Of a stretch of 64,000 bases of DNA, positions 44,663 through 52,835 are shown one piece after another (positions within the stretch are counted from its first letter, which is position 1; each line of letters starts with the position of its first letter). The notes beneath the pieces were generated by a model. It was not told where the DNA came from, did no database searches, and was given only the letters and a program-made list of their open reading frames with translations. Origin of the DNA: Paracoccus sp. MKU1 (GTDB taxonomy: Bacteria > Pseudomonadota > Alphaproteobacteria > Rhodobacterales > Rhodobacteraceae). The position numbers and the translations under genes are program-made. The DNA is taken from assembly GCF_001447385.1 (NCBI RefSeq), contig NZ_LLWQ01000207.1:23750-87749 (forward strand), given 5' to 3'.

Positions 44663-45408
44663 ATGCCGCAAATCACTTTCGCCGTGGCGGGCAGCCTGCC
44701 GCCGCCCTGTCCGAGTTCGCGCGCGGGTTCATCGAGGAAACCGGGCATGCCGTTTCCATTCATCATGGCCCCGCCGGCCTGTTGACCCAGGCAATCCGGG
44801 ACGGGCTGGCGGTCGATGTCTTCGTCTCGGCCAGCCCGGAAGGACCGGCCGCGTTGCACCGGGCCGGTCTGTTCGGCCCGCTCCGCACCATCGCGTGGAA
44901 CCGCATGGTGCTGGTGGTCCGCCCGGAGTTGGAAGCGCCGGTCGAGGATGCGCTGGCCCTGCTGGCCGATCCGCGCTGGCGCATCGGCATGTCCACCCCC
45001 GGCGCCGATCCGGGCGGCGACCATGCCGCAGCCTTCCTCGGCCGGCTGACCACAACCGATCCGGGCCGCTGGCAGGGCCTGCGCGTCCGCTGCGCCAGCC
45101 TTTACGGGGCTTCGCTGCCCGATCCCGATGCGCCGCCCCGCAGCCCGGCGGCCGAGACGCTGCGTGAGGGACGGGCCGACATGCTGATCGCCTATGCGAC
45201 CACGGCGGACCGGATCGCGCGGGCGCTGCCCGGAACGCGGATCCTGTCGCTGCCGCCTCACCTTGCGCCACCGACCGAGATCTGCGCCACCGCGCGATTC
45301 GGCGGCCCGGAACCGGCGCGCCGCTTCTTCGAGGCCTTGCAGGGCCCGGCCTGCGCAGAGATCCTGCGCCGCCATGGTTTCCTGACCGCCCCCGTTCAGC
45401 CCGGATAG
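44663..45408 (+). pseudogene. ModA-like substrate-binding protein gene with an N-terminal frameshift
   Basis: The start at 44663 reads MPQITFAVAGSL, the first strand of a molybdate-type binding protein. At the run of CCG repeats near 44690-44705 homology jumps to another frame, which continues ALSEFARGFIEETGHAV, HHGPAGLLTQAIRDGLAVDVFVSA and on to the stop at 45408. No start codon serves the second frame alone near the right place. So one base seems lost (or two gained). No signal peptide is visible in either frame. Either a pseudogene or a base-calling error in a GC repeat. Overlaps the convergent HPP gene by 13 bases. Confidence 0.7.
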
Positions 45409-45908
45409 GCCCGCATCGAGACCAGCCGGTGATAGGCGATGGCGACCAGCACCAGCGTTACGGTTCCGGCCAGGATCGGCAGGCCGAGGAAGGACCAGCC
45501 CGCGCCGGTCAGGATCACCACCAGCGGATCGCCGCCCGCGGGCGGGTGTACGGTTCCGGTCAGCTGCATGACGGCGATGGCCAGGCCCACGCCAAGCCCC
45601 ATGGCCAGCACGGAATCGCCGATCAGGTTCAGCACCAGCAGCCCGACCAGCGCCGACAGGACATGCCCGCCGATCACGTTGTGCGGCTGCGCCAGCGGGC
45701 TTTGCGGCAGGGCGAACAGCAGCACGCAGCTTGCCCCGAAGGGCGCGATCAGCAGCGCCTGCTCCAGCGATTGCGCAAGCCCCGCCAGCAGCCAGATCGC
45801 CACCGCCCCGCCCAGGCCCGAGACCAATGCGGTCAGCAGGTTCAGGCGGGCATGGACGGCCGGAACCGGCGGCTTTTCCCGCTCTGCGGTCTGTGTTTGC
45901 GAATACAT
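45396..45908 (-). CDS. HPP family integral membrane protein
   Basis: Membrane protein of 170 residues with four or five hydrophobic segments. The family motif is present as TGTVHPPAGGDPLVVI, and LLIAPFGASCVLLFALPQSPLAQPHNVIGGH is the conserved first half. HPP proteins have been linked to nitrite transport in chloroplasts and cyanobacteria; the bacterial role is mostly unknown. GGGAGAATGAC precedes ATG 45908. It follows fdh in the same direction, after a terminator-like hairpin. Confidence 0.85.
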   Translation of the reverse strand: MYSQTQTAEREKPPVPAVHARLNLLTALVSGLGGAVAIWLLAGLAQSLEQALLIAPFGASCVLLFALPQSPLAQPHNVIGGHVLSALVGLLVLNLIGDSVLAMGLGVGLAIAVMQLTGTVHPPAGGDPLVVILTGAGWSFLGLPILAGTVTLVLVAIAYHRLVSMRAYPG

Positions 45909-45926
45909 GTCATTCTCCCGGAAAAC

Positions 45927-45954
45927 GGCCCCCGCGATCCCTCTCGCGCGGGCC
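45927..45954 (-). terminator. Intrinsic terminator after fdh
   Basis: On the minus strand a GC stem (GGCCCGCG pairing with CGCGGGGGCC, about 10-base loop) is followed by GTTTTCC, eight bases after the fdh stop. Good form for rho-independent termination; it would separate fdh from the HPP gene. Confidence 0.65.
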
Positions 45955-45962
45955 GGCAGGCG

Positions 45963-47168
45963 TCAGCCGACTTTCTCGAACTTGGCGGCCTCTTCCGAGC
46001 CGCCGGTCGCATTGCCCTTGGAATAGGAATGCGCGCCCACCCCGGCGAGGCTGCCGCCCTGCACGATCAGGTATTCGTCGCGGATCGGCCGGCCCTCGAA
46101 ATAGCATTCCAGGATCTCGCGGGTGCCGGCGGCATAGCGCGCCTGCGCCGAGAGCGAGGTGCCCGAGATATGCGGCGTCATCGCGTTATGCGGCATGGTG
46201 CGCCAGGGATGATCCTGCGGCGCCGGCTGCGGGAACCAGACGTCGCCGCCATAGCCGGCCAGCTGGCCGCTCTCCAGCGCCCGGGCCACCGCATCGCGGT
46301 CGCAGAGCTTGCCGCGCGCCGTGTTGACCAGATAGGCGCCGCGCTTGAACAGCTTCAGCGTCTCGTCGTTGACCATATGCTCGGTCTCGGGATGCAGCGG
46401 GCAGTTCAGCGTGACGATGTCGCAGGCCGGGAACATGGCCTGGGGGCTCGCGTGCCAGGTCAGGTCCAGTTCCAGCTCGACCTCGCGCGGCAGGCGGTGG
46501 CGGTCGGTATAGTGCAGGTGCATGCCGAAGGGCTTGAAGCGGCGCAGCACCGCCAGGCCGATGCGGCCGGCGGCGACGGTGCCGACATGCATCCCCTCGA
46601 TGTCATAGGACCGGGTGACGCAATCGGCGATGTTCCAGCCGCCCCTGACCGCCCAGTCATGCGAGGGGGTGTAGTTCCGCACCAGGTTCAGCGCCGTCAT
46701 CACCACATGTTCCGACACGCTGATCGAGTTGCAGAAGGTGACCTCGGCCACGGTGATGCCGCGGTCGATGGCCGCTTGCAGGTCGACATGGTCCGAGCCG
46801 ATGCCGGCGGTCAGCGCCAGCTTCAGCTTCGGCGCCTTGGCGATGCGCTCGGCGGTCAGGTAGGCCGGCCAGAACGGCTGCGAGATGACCACCTCGGCAT
46901 CGTGCAGGTGCTTTTCCAGCTCGCTGTCGGGGCCGTCCTTGGACGAGGTCACCACCAGCTCGTGGCCCTGCGATTCCAGATAGTTGCGCAGGCCCAGCTC
47001 GCCCGAGACCGAGCCGAGCAGGCTGCCCGGCACGAAGTCGATCGCCTTGGGCGTCGGCAGGGTCTGCCCGTCGGGATAGCGCTCGATCACCGGCAGCGAA
47101 TCGCGGGCATAAGAGGTCGGATAGCCGTTGATCGGGTCGTCGTAGAGCACGCAAACAACCTTGGCCAT
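45963..47168 (-). CDS. fdh: NAD-dependent formate dehydrogenase
   Basis: Cofactor-free FDH of the D-2-hydroxyacid dehydrogenase superfamily, 401 residues, oxidising formate to CO2 with NAD. Family landmarks: TAGIGSDHVDL, catalytic Asn in FCNSISVSEH, NAD site VAAGRIGLAVL with NAD-selecting Asp in HYTDRHRLP, Arg in NTARGKLCDRD, Gln in WFPQPAPQDHPW and His in PHISGTSL. The length and ends match the Pseudomonas sp. 101/Paracoccus enzymes. AAAGGAA precedes ATG 47168. It gives energy from formate, the C1 compound that FtfL (50120) instead assimilates. Confidence 0.96.
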   Translation of the reverse strand: MAKVVCVLYDDPINGYPTSYARDSLPVIERYPDGQTLPTPKAIDFVPGSLLGSVSGELGLRNYLESQGHELVVTSSKDGPDSELEKHLHDAEVVISQPFWPAYLTAERIAKAPKLKLALTAGIGSDHVDLQAAIDRGITVAEVTFCNSISVSEHVVMTALNLVRNYTPSHDWAVRGGWNIADCVTRSYDIEGMHVGTVAAGRIGLAVLRRFKPFGMHLHYTDRHRLPREVELELDLTWHASPQAMFPACDIVTLNCPLHPETEHMVNDETLKLFKRGAYLVNTARGKLCDRDAVARALESGQLAGYGGDVWFPQPAPQDHPWRTMPHNAMTPHISGTSLSAQARYAAGTREILECYFEGRPIRDEYLIVQGGSLAGVGAHSYSKGNATGGSEEAAKFEKVG

Positions 47169-47412
47169 GAATATTCCTTTCCGTTCATGAGGCAGCCGGA
47201 AGTCCCGCCTTGTGCCGCGGGTGGGCACGGGGAAACGCAAGCCTGTCCCGTTCGCGGGCAGGCGGACCGGCAGGGACCGGGCGATGTCGGGGCTTTCCTC
47301 CCTGGATGCCTCGAGGGTTGCACGAGGTGTCTTGTGGACAGGGCCGAGCCTGCATCCCGTCGCATGCAATCGCAAATCGGAGTTTTTCAACGATCCATAG
47401 ACGGTTTCGATG

Positions 47413-47429
47413 ATGCCGCGCCGCGGCAT
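47413..47429. promoter_or_regulatory. Palindrome upstream of fdh
   Basis: ATGCCGC, GCC, GCGGCAT is a perfect 7-bp inverted repeat with a 3-base centre, 245 bases before the fdh start. The 417-bp gap 47169-47585 otherwise shows no gene. Candidate operator only. Confidence 0.35.
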
Positions 47430-47585
47430 ACGATTTTCCCTTGGTTTGCTGGGAAAAGACGGTTCCAAAGGACGGGCGGCGGCAAGGGCCGCACCGCGAA
47501 AACGCCCGGTCGCCAGCCTGGCTTGACAGCCTTCCCGGTTCCCTTCACCTCGGCGAACGATATGTTCATAACGAAATAACGAATC

Positions 47586-47827
47586 ATGCGCCCAGCTTCC
47601 AGCATCCTGCTTTCCCAGGGCCGCCTTGCCGACCGTACGCCCGGCGCCAAAGCCGTCGCCGAGGCCCTGGCGACAGGCTGCGCGCCCTTCTTGCCGCCAT
47701 TCCGCCAGAGCGCATCGCCGGGGTCGAACTCGCCGAATTCGAGATGCCGGAGACGGACCAAGCGGTGCAAAAGGCCATCGCGACCATCCTGGACATCGTC
47801 GGCCCGCTGCTTCCCAACAGGCAATGA
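47586..47827 (+). pseudogene. Small gene of unknown function, apparently frameshifted
   Basis: From ATG 47586 one frame reads MRPASSILLSQGRLADR, then TPGAKAVAEALATG; from about 47675 the neighbouring frame looks coding instead: RLRALLAAIPPERIAGVE, LAEFEMPETDQAVQKAI and ILDIVGPLLPNRQ, stop at 47827. Both parts have strong third-position GC. No ribosome site precedes the ATG. It may be a short protein gene with a frameshift, or only its 3' half may be real. I do not recognise the family. Confidence 0.35.
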
Positions 47828-47834
47828 GCCGGGG

Positions 47835-48254
47835 CTAACCGGCCTGCTGTGGAGCGAAGGCGCCCGCGACCCAGCGCGGCAGGATCTGCTCACCGGTCAG
47901 CGGCGCCAGCGGGATGCCGGCGCCCGCCGGATCGACCCAGCGCGCCTCGGCGATCTCGGCGCCGGGGACGATTTCCATCCCGTCCGGGAGATGCAGCAGG
48001 AACAGGTCGGCAAGCACCTGCCGGCCGGGCTCGTTCGCCGCGCGGGCGCGAAAGCGGCCCAGCCCGCGCAGCCGTCCCGCCTCGACCCGCAGGCCGGTTT
48101 CCTCGGCAAGCTCGCGGCACAGCGCGGCCTCGGCGGTTTCGCCCGCGTCGATCTTGCCGCCGGGTTGCTGAAAGACGCGCGTGCCGGCCTTGCGGACCAG
48201 CAGCGTCCGGCCGTCTGGGCGCATGACCAGCGCCGCCGCGATCATGATATCCAT
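47835..48254 (-). CDS. Nudix hydrolase
   Basis: About 139 residues. The Nudix box is complete: GKIDAGETAEAALCRELAEETGL, split here as GKIDAGETAEAA and REL-EETGL. It hydrolyses a nucleoside diphosphate linked to another group; likely a MutT-like housekeeping or NADH-processing enzyme. I prefer ATG 48254 (MDIMIAAA) because GGAGGG stands five bases before it; ATG 48287 overlapping the LysR stop is an alternative. Same direction as the LysR gene and directly after it. Confidence 0.85.
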   Translation of the reverse strand: MDIMIAAALVMRPDGRTLLVRKAGTRVFQQPGGKIDAGETAEAALCRELAEETGLRVEAGRLRGLGRFRARAANEPGRQVLADLFLLHLPDGMEIVPGAEIAEARWVDPAGAGIPLAPLTGEQILPRWVAGAFAPQQAG

Positions 48255-48286
48255 TCCGCCCTCCGTCCCAGATACGACGGGCAGCA

Positions 48287-49204
48287 TCAACCCGCCCGCA
48301 TGGCGCTGAAAACCCGCTCGGCGGCGGCGCGCAGGGCGCAGTCCTGCAAGGCGCGCACCATCGGGGATTGCGGCATGCGATCCGCCAGCACCAGCCCGAT
48401 CTCTTGCGCATGGCCGGGGTCAGTCAGGGGCACCAGCCGCAGATCCTCCACCCCGGCGAAGACCAGGCCGAAGGTATGCGGCAGGATCGCGCACCACGGG
48501 CCGCGCCGCAGATGCGCAAGCACGCCCAGGAAGGAATTCGTCGCGACCTTTGGCGCCAGGCGCACGCCCGCCCTGCCGGCAATGGCGTCGAGGATCCGGC
48601 GGTTCTGCATGTCCCCCGACAGCAGGCAAAGCGGCCGCGCCGCAGCCTCGCTCCAGGTCACACCGGCCCGCCCGGCGAAATCGTCGCCGCTGCGACAGGC
48701 AAAGACGTAATGCTCGGAATACAGCGGAAAGCAGCGCACATGCTGCAAGGGTTCGTTGTCGAGATAGGTCACGCCGCCGTCGATCTCGAAATTGTCCAGC
48801 CCCTTCTGGATGGCGCGGGAGGACATCGATCGCAGCTCGATCTCGGCCAGCGGGTGGCGCGCAACGAAGGCCTCGGTCAGCAGCGAGGCGGCGGGCATGG
48901 CCGCGGGGATGACGCCCAGCCGCAGCCGCCCGGTCAGCCCGCCCCGGTCCCGGCCGTTCAGGTCGTCATGCAGGCTGTCGTAATCCGCCAGGATCTGCCG
49001 GCCCCAATGCAGCACCCTTTCGCCCTCCGGCGTCAACGCCAGGAAACGGTGGCCGCGGACGATCAGGCCCAGGTTCAGCTCGTCCTCCAGCTTGCGGATG
49101 GCGTGGGACAGCGTGGGCTGCGTGACATTGCAGCGCTCGGCCGCCCGGCCGAAATGCTGCTCTTCGGCAAGCGTCACAAAGAATTTGAGGTGGCGTATCA
49201 GCAT
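48287..49204 (-). CDS. LysR-type regulator near the C1 genes
   Basis: 305-residue regulator. Helix-turn-helix: LKFFVTLAEEQHFGRAAERC, NVTQPTLSHAIRKLEDELN, LGLIVRG. The effector domain follows (LRLGVIPAAMPAASLL). It sits between formate dehydrogenase and the serine-cycle operon, where a regulator comparable to QscR of Methylorubrum would be expected; that role is inference. Its promoter carries a T-N11-A LysR box. ATG 49202-49204. Confidence 0.85.
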   Translation of the reverse strand: MLIRHLKFFVTLAEEQHFGRAAERCNVTQPTLSHAIRKLEDELNLGLIVRGHRFLALTPEGERVLHWGRQILADYDSLHDDLNGRDRGGLTGRLRLGVIPAAMPAASLLTEAFVARHPLAEIELRSMSSRAIQKGLDNFEIDGGVTYLDNEPLQHVRCFPLYSEHYVFACRSGDDFAGRAGVTWSEAAARPLCLLSGDMQNRRILDAIAGRAGVRLAPKVATNSFLGVLAHLRRGPWCAILPHTFGLVFAGVEDLRLVPLTDPGHAQEIGLVLADRMPQSPMVRALQDCALRAAAERVFSAMRAG

Positions 49205-49222
49205 GGCCGCGGTCCGGTGCTC

Positions 49223-49243
49223 TCGCTGTCATCGTTATAGCGA
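49223..49243. promoter_or_regulatory. LysR-type T-N11-A box upstream of the LysR gene
   Basis: TCGCT (49223-49227), 11 bases, AGCGA (49239-49243): a perfect 5-bp dyad with the T-N11-A core of LysR-family sites, 19 bases from the regulator's start codon. Probably autoregulatory. Confidence 0.5.
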
Positions 49244-49621
49244 AGCTGGCATATCGGCAAGCTGCGGGATTGCCCGGCAGGAAAGGCGAAAGCGTCGCGG
49301 AATGCAAGCTCATGGCGCAGGACCGCTGGAGCGGACGACCGGCCCAGCATGTCGAAGCGGCCCGTCCGATCGCCGCAGATGAGCAGCTTGGGCAGGCCTG
49401 ATCCCGGTTCGCAACCTCAAGGAAAGCCGGGCGGCGCACGCAACCTTGAACGCCTGGTCGGCCATGGCAGCGTCCTGTCGGGCCTGATCGGACTATCTCC
49501 GGTTCGGCACCGGGGCACGGCGGTCGTGACGGAATGGCTGATTCGCCTTTCGCAGCAGCGCCTGGCCTGTTTTCCGGGACAGAGCCGCGAGTCGGTCGTG
49601 CCGACCGAAAAAAGCCGATTT

Positions 49622-49718
49622 GGACAGAATGTCCCAATTTTACCGCCCGATCCACCTGCCCATGGTCAGGATGTCCGAAAATCAGGCGGGCGCGGCGCAA
49701 AGAACAGACAGTGTGTCC
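49622..49718. promoter_or_regulatory. Three phased GGACA-N3-TGTCC palindromes upstream of the serine-cycle operon
   Basis: GGACA-GAA-TGTCC at 49622-49634 (perfect), GGTCA-GGA-TGTCC at 49664-49676 and AGACA-GTG-TGTCC at 49706-49718. Starts are exactly 42 bp apart both times, four helical turns, so a bound protein would sit on one face of the DNA. A half-site GGACA also occurs at 49577-49581, and a TTGACA follows at 49750-49755 in an AT-rich stretch. The whole gap 49205-50119 is 915 bp; besides these sites, the LysR box, the small ORF and a hairpin I see nothing in it. Confidence 0.6.
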
Positions 49719-49845
49719 AATCAACTGCCTGATATATAACAATAAAATATTGACAGCCGAGCGCAATATGCCGTTCCTGCACTTGGGGGTCATCGTCGGG
49801 AAACGCTGAGCGCGGGCACCGACAGTCAGGTGAAGGGAGGAAACC

Positions 49846-49959
49846 ATGCATCATTCCAGGATGCCGGAAAGGCTGCAACCAGCGGTGCGAGGCGCCCGGA
49901 GGGCCACAGCCCCCGCCAGTGAGCGACGGCGCCTGTTCCTGCCTTATCCGGGGCTTTGA
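49846..49959 (+). CDS. Possible 37-residue leader or small protein upstream of ftfL
   Basis: ATG 49846 stands behind an ideal ribosome site (GGGAGGAAACC). The peptide begins MHHSRMPERLQPAVRG and ends RRRLFLPYPGL, rich in Arg and Pro, with no similarity I know. ftfL itself, 160 bases further on, has only a poor ribosome site, so this ORF may be what ribosomes enter first. Could be a translated leader, a small protein, or chance. The same GGAGGAAACC site precedes the small ORF at 55097. Confidence 0.35.
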   Translation: MHHSRMPERLQPAVRGARRATAPASERRRLFLPYPGL

Positions 49960-49978
49960 GCTGCATCGCGGCCGGATA
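49945..49978 (+). other. Hairpin overlapping the end of the small ORF
   Basis: TATCCGG (49945-49951) and CCGGATA (49972-49978) are perfect 7-bp inverted arms with a 20-base loop. The left arm lies in the last codons of the 37-residue ORF, so translation of the ORF would open the stem: the geometry of an attenuation device. No U-run follows; function is speculative. Confidence 0.3.
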
Positions 49979-50119
49979 CCTGACAGCGGCTGGCGCCGTT
50001 GCACGCATCGCGCCGCATAGGATCTCCGGCATCTGACGGAACCGACCGGGCCGGCACGCGAGGGCCAGCTTCACGGGCGATCGTTCCGGCACACAACCTT
50101 CAGCATCAAGAACATCATC

Positions 50120-51796
50120 ATGGCATATAAGAGCGACTCAGAAATCGCGTCCGAAGCCAGCAAGCTGCCGATCCGGGACGTGGCGGCGAAGCTGGGCATC
50201 ACGGCCGAGGATCTGCTGCCCTATGGTCACGACAAGGCCAAGGTCAGCCAGCAGTTCATCGACCGGTTGCAGGACCGGCCCTCGGGCAAGCTGGTGCTGG
50301 TCACGGCGATCAACCCGACCCCGGCGGGTGAAGGCAAGACCACCACCACCGTCGGCCTGGGCGACGCGCTGAACCGGATCGGCAAGCGCGCCTGCATCTG
50401 CATCCGCGAGGCCTCGCTGGGGCCGAATTTCGGCATGAAGGGCGGCGCGGCGGGCGGCGGCCATGCGCAGGTGATCCCGATGGAGGACATGAACCTGCAT
50501 TTCACCGGCGATTTCCACGCCATCACCAGCGCCCACAACCTGCTGTCGGCGATGATCGACAACCACATCTATTGGGGGAACGAGCAGCAGATCGACCTGC
50601 GCCGCGTGGTCTGGCGCCGCGTGCTGGACATGAACGACCGCGCGCTGCGGCAGATCACCTGCTCGCTGGGCGGCGTGACCAACGGTTTCCCGCGCGAGAC
50701 CGGCTTCGACATCACCGTCGCCTCCGAGGTCATGGCGATCCTGTGCCTGGCGACCGATCTCGACGATCTCGGGCGGCGGCTGGGCGACATGATCGTCGCC
50801 TATCGGCGCGACAGGACGCCGGTCTATTGCCGCGACATCAAGGCGGACGGCGCGATGACCGTGCTGCTGAAGGACGCGATGCAGCCCAATCTGGTGCAGA
50901 CGCTGGAGAACAACCCGGCCTTCGTCCATGGCGGGCCCTTCGCCAATATCGCCCATGGCTGCAATTCGGTGATCGCCACCACCACGGCGCTGAAACTGGC
51001 CGATTACGTGGTGACCGAGGCCGGCTTCGGCGCCGATCTGGGGGCCGAGAAGTTCTTCGACATCAAATGCCGCAAGGCCGGGCTGAGGCCGGACGTGGCG
51101 GTGATCGTCGCCACGGTCCGCGCCCTGAAAATGAACGGCGGCGTCGCCAAGCCGGACCTCGCGGCCGAGAATGTCGAGGCGCTGCGCAAGGGCTGCGCCA
51201 ATCTGGGCCGCCACATCGCCAACATGAAATCCTTCGGCGTGCCGGTGGTGGTCGCGATCAATCACTTCTCGGGCGATACCGAGGCCGAAATCCGCGCGGT
51301 GCAGGATTATGCCAGGGCGCGCGGGGTCGAGGCAATCCTGTGCAGGCACTGGGCCGAGGGCTCGGAAGGCGCGGTCGAGCTGGCGCAGAAGATCGTGCAG
51401 ATCGCCGAGGCGGGCAGCGCGGAATTCGCTCCGCTCTATCCCGACGACCTGCCGCTGTTCGCCAAGATCGAGACCATCGCCAAGCGCATCTACTATGCCG
51501 ACGAGGTGCTGGCCGATACCGCGATCCGCAAGCAGCTGAAGGAATGGGAAGGCCAGGGCTACGGCCACCTGCCGATCTGCATGGCCAAGACCCAGTACAG
51601 CTTTACCACCGACCCCAATCTGCGCGGTGCGCCCGAGGGCCATTCCGTGCCGATCCGCGAGGTGCGGCTGGCCGCCGGCGCCGGCTTCGTCGTCGTCATC
51701 TGCGGCGAGATCATGACCATGCCCGGACTGCCCCGGCAGCCTGCTGCCGAGGTGATCGGGCTGAACGGGGCGCGCGAGGTCGAAGGTCTGTTCTGA
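50120..51796 (+). CDS. ftfL: Formate-tetrahydrofolate ligase
   Basis: ATP-dependent ligase of 558 residues making 10-formyl-tetrahydrofolate, the entry of formate into C1 assimilation. Clear family features: [22 protein letters not shown] nucleotide loop (the P-loop is PAGEGKTT), [56 protein letters not shown] and the C-terminal [12 protein letters not shown]. First enzyme gene of the serine-cycle operon. The ATG at 50120 lacks a good ribosome site, unlike the following genes. Confidence 0.97.
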   Translation: MAYKSDSEIASEASKLPIRDVAAKLGITAEDLLPYGHDKAKVSQQFIDRLQDRPSGKLVLVTAINPTPAGEGKTTTTVGLGDALNRIGKRACICIREASLGPNFGMKGGAAGGGHAQVIPMEDMNLHFTGDFHAITSAHNLLSAMIDNHIYWGNEQQIDLRRVVWRRVLDMNDRALRQITCSLGGVTNGFPRETGFDITVASEVMAILCLATDLDDLGRRLGDMIVAYRRDRTPVYCRDIKADGAMTVLLKDAMQPNLVQTLENNPAFVHGGPFANIAHGCNSVIATTTALKLADYVVTEAGFGADLGAEKFFDIKCRKAGLRPDVAVIVATVRALKMNGGVAKPDLAAENVEALRKGCANLGRHIANMKSFGVPVVVAINHFSGDTEAEIRAVQDYARARGVEAILCRHWAEGSEGAVELAQKIVQIAEAGSAEFAPLYPDDLPLFAKIETIAKRIYYADEVLADTAIRKQLKEWEGQGYGHLPICMAKTQYSFTTDPNLRGAPEGHSVPIREVRLAAGAGFVVVICGEIMTMPGLPRQPAAEVIGLNGAREVEGLF

Positions 51797-51895
51797 CCCT
51801 CCGGCCCGTCGCCCGACCAAGCGACCCAACGACGCTGCGGCGGCGGTGGCCCAGGGCTGCCGCAGGACCGGGCGCATTATCAGGAAGCGAAGACA

Positions 51896-52795
51896 ATGAA
51901 TGCCAAGATCATCGACGGCAAGGCCTTTGCGGCGACGGTTCGGGACCGGGTGGCAAGGACCGTGGATCGGCTGAAGGCGGAAGCCGGCATCACCCCGGGA
52001 CTGGCGGTCGTGCTGGTGGGCGAGGACCCGGCCAGCGAGGTCTATGTCCGCTCCAAGGGCAAGGCGACGCTGGAAGCGGGGATGAACTCCTATGAGCACA
52101 AGCTGGATGCCGATACCTCGGAGCGGGACCTGCTGGCGCTGATCGAGCGGCTGAACAACGATCCCGAGGTGCACGGCATCCTGGTGCAGTTGCCCCTGCC
52201 GGCGCATCTGGACCCGGATGTGGTGATCAATGCCATCGACCCGGCGAAGGACGTGGACGGCTTCCATATCTCGAATGTCGGTCTGCTGGGGACGGGGCAG
52301 AAATCCATGGTGCCCTGCACGCCGCTGGGCTGCCTGCTGATGCTGCGCGAGCATCACGGCTCGCTCTCGGGCCTGAACGCGGTCATCGTCGGCCGCTCGA
52401 ACATCGTCGGCAAGCCGATGGCCCAGCTGCTGCTGGGCGACAGCTGCACCGTGACCATCGCCCACAGCCGAACCCGGAACCTGGCCGAGATCTGCCGCAA
52501 CGCCGACATCCTGGTCGCGGCGGTCGGCCGGCCCGAGATGATCCCCGGCGACTGGGTCAAGCCGGGTGCGACGGTGATCGACGTCGGCATCAACCGCATC
52601 CCGCATCCCGAGGACGGCGGCAAGACCCGGCTGGTCGGCGACGTCGATTTCGACAGCGCCGCGGCGGTCGCGGGCGCCGTCACCCCGGTGCCCGGCGGCG
52701 TCGGGCCGATGACCATCGCCTGCCTGCTGGCCAATACCGTCACCGCCTGTTCGCGGGCGCATGGCCTGCCCGAACCCGAAGGGCTGACCTCCTGA
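51896..52795 (+). CDS. folD: Methylene-THF dehydrogenase / methenyl-THF cyclohydrolase
   Basis: Bifunctional enzyme of 299 residues that takes 10-formyl-THF from FtfL to methylene-THF. Motifs: YVRSKGKA (catalytic Lys of the YxxxK pair), [38 protein letters not shown] and [12 protein letters not shown]. It replaces the MtdA/Fch pair of Methylorubrum. AGGAAG lies before ATG 51896; 99 bases separate it from ftfL, with no gene between. Confidence 0.96.
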   Translation: MNAKIIDGKAFAATVRDRVARTVDRLKAEAGITPGLAVVLVGEDPASEVYVRSKGKATLEAGMNSYEHKLDADTSERDLLALIERLNNDPEVHGILVQLPLPAHLDPDVVINAIDPAKDVDGFHISNVGLLGTGQKSMVPCTPLGCLLMLREHHGSLSGLNAVIVGRSNIVGKPMAQLLLGDSCTVTIAHSRTRNLAEICRNADILVAAVGRPEMIPGDWVKPGATVIDVGINRIPHPEDGGKTRLVGDVDFDSAAAVAGAVTPVPGGVGPMTIACLLANTVTACSRAHGLPEPEGLTS

Positions 52796-52835
52796 GGGGG
52801 CGGCGAACTCGAACCGAAGGAAGAAGGAACCCGAT

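Noticed and set aside
49846..50119. A riboswitch (glycine, THF or SAM type) upstream of ftfL
   Set aside because: I looked for the conserved cores and could not find them; the hairpin and small ORF are reported instead.
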